64,000 nt of DNA from DATKUK01 sp035530655 (GTDB taxonomy: Bacteria; Planctomycetota; Phycisphaerae; UBA1845; DATKUK01): positions 26,034-90,033 of the forward strand of contig DATKUK010000014.1 of assembly GCA_035530655.1 (NCBI GenBank). The letters are read 5' to 3'. Shown here piece by piece: positions 63,949-64,000 of this stretch (position 1 is its first letter; each line of letters opens with the position of its first letter). A program made the position numbers and the translations under genes. Below the pieces are notes generated by a model. It did no database searches. It was not told the DNA's origin and saw only the letters and a program-made list of their open reading frames with translations.

Positions 63949-64000
63949 ATGGACGCAGAACAGATCAGTGCGCTGGGGAACCGGCTGATGGATTTCTTGG
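63949..64000 (+). CDS. start of a gene continuing beyond the window
   Basis: An ATG with TGGAGGA about 10 bases upstream opens a frame MDAEQISALGNRLMDFL that runs off the end. 17 codons are too few to assign a family. It is divergent from the CsgG-like gene. Confidence 0.5.
   Translation, partial: MDAEQISALGNRLMDFL

Overview
The window is GC-rich, densely coded DNA that most resembles an environmental member of the Planctomycetota (Phycisphaerae-like), probably from a metagenome-assembled genome. This rests on gene content and is an inference: two sulfatases, an oligogalacturonate-lyase-like enzyme, an FGE/C-type-lectin-fold lipoprotein, ECF sigma factors paired with a small membrane protein, a Pkn-type kinase and several conserved proteins of unknown function. 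Housekeeping genes (aspS, gyrA, obgE, rpmA, coaX, a csp gene, tRNA-Asn) show that it is chromosomal.

Layout. 0-4.3 kb: the end of a GspE/PilB ATPase, a CvpA-like membrane protein, a methyltransferase and a GAF-SpoIIE phosphatase. 4.4-13.6 kb: a tight six-gene minus-strand operon with three SPFH (HflK/HflC-like) proteins, an ABC-2 exporter (ATPase and permease) and a TPR-like membrane protein; a second ABC-2 permease is divergent from it. 14.8-19 kb: a heavy-metal P-type ATPase and aspS. 19-28 kb: a UroD-like protein, a TauE-type permease and a run of unusual carbohydrate-active proteins ending in an oligogalacturonate lyase. 28-33 kb: a secreted FnIII-like protein, gyrA, a histone-deacetylase-family enzyme and a cold-shock gene with its own promoter and terminator. 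33.7-46.5 kb: a DUF4091-like hydrolase, two sulfatases, a large carboxypeptidase-regulatory-domain protein and a PKD/FGE lipoprotein followed by a truncated avd-like gene. 47-53.6 kb: a FliA-type sigma factor, a Ser/Thr kinase and the operon rpmA-obgE-coaX-mnmE-like.

The most unusual stretch is 53.8-57.1 kb. An intact tRNA-Asn(GTT) gene is followed by a GIY-YIG gene and then by two copies of the tRNA's own 3' part, each interrupted by the same palindrome-bearing insert. Between the two copies lies a TylM1-like methyltransferase bracketed by two integron attC-like sites. No integron integrase is in the window. A second methyltransferase just beyond is flanked by two related non-coding blocks. 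Together this looks like a tRNA-anchored accumulation of small mobile units.

57-64 kb: an ECF sigma/membrane protein pair, a BtrH-like protein, a YhiN-type flavoprotein, a DUF4238-like protein, a lipoprotein/CsgG-like pair and the start of one more gene.
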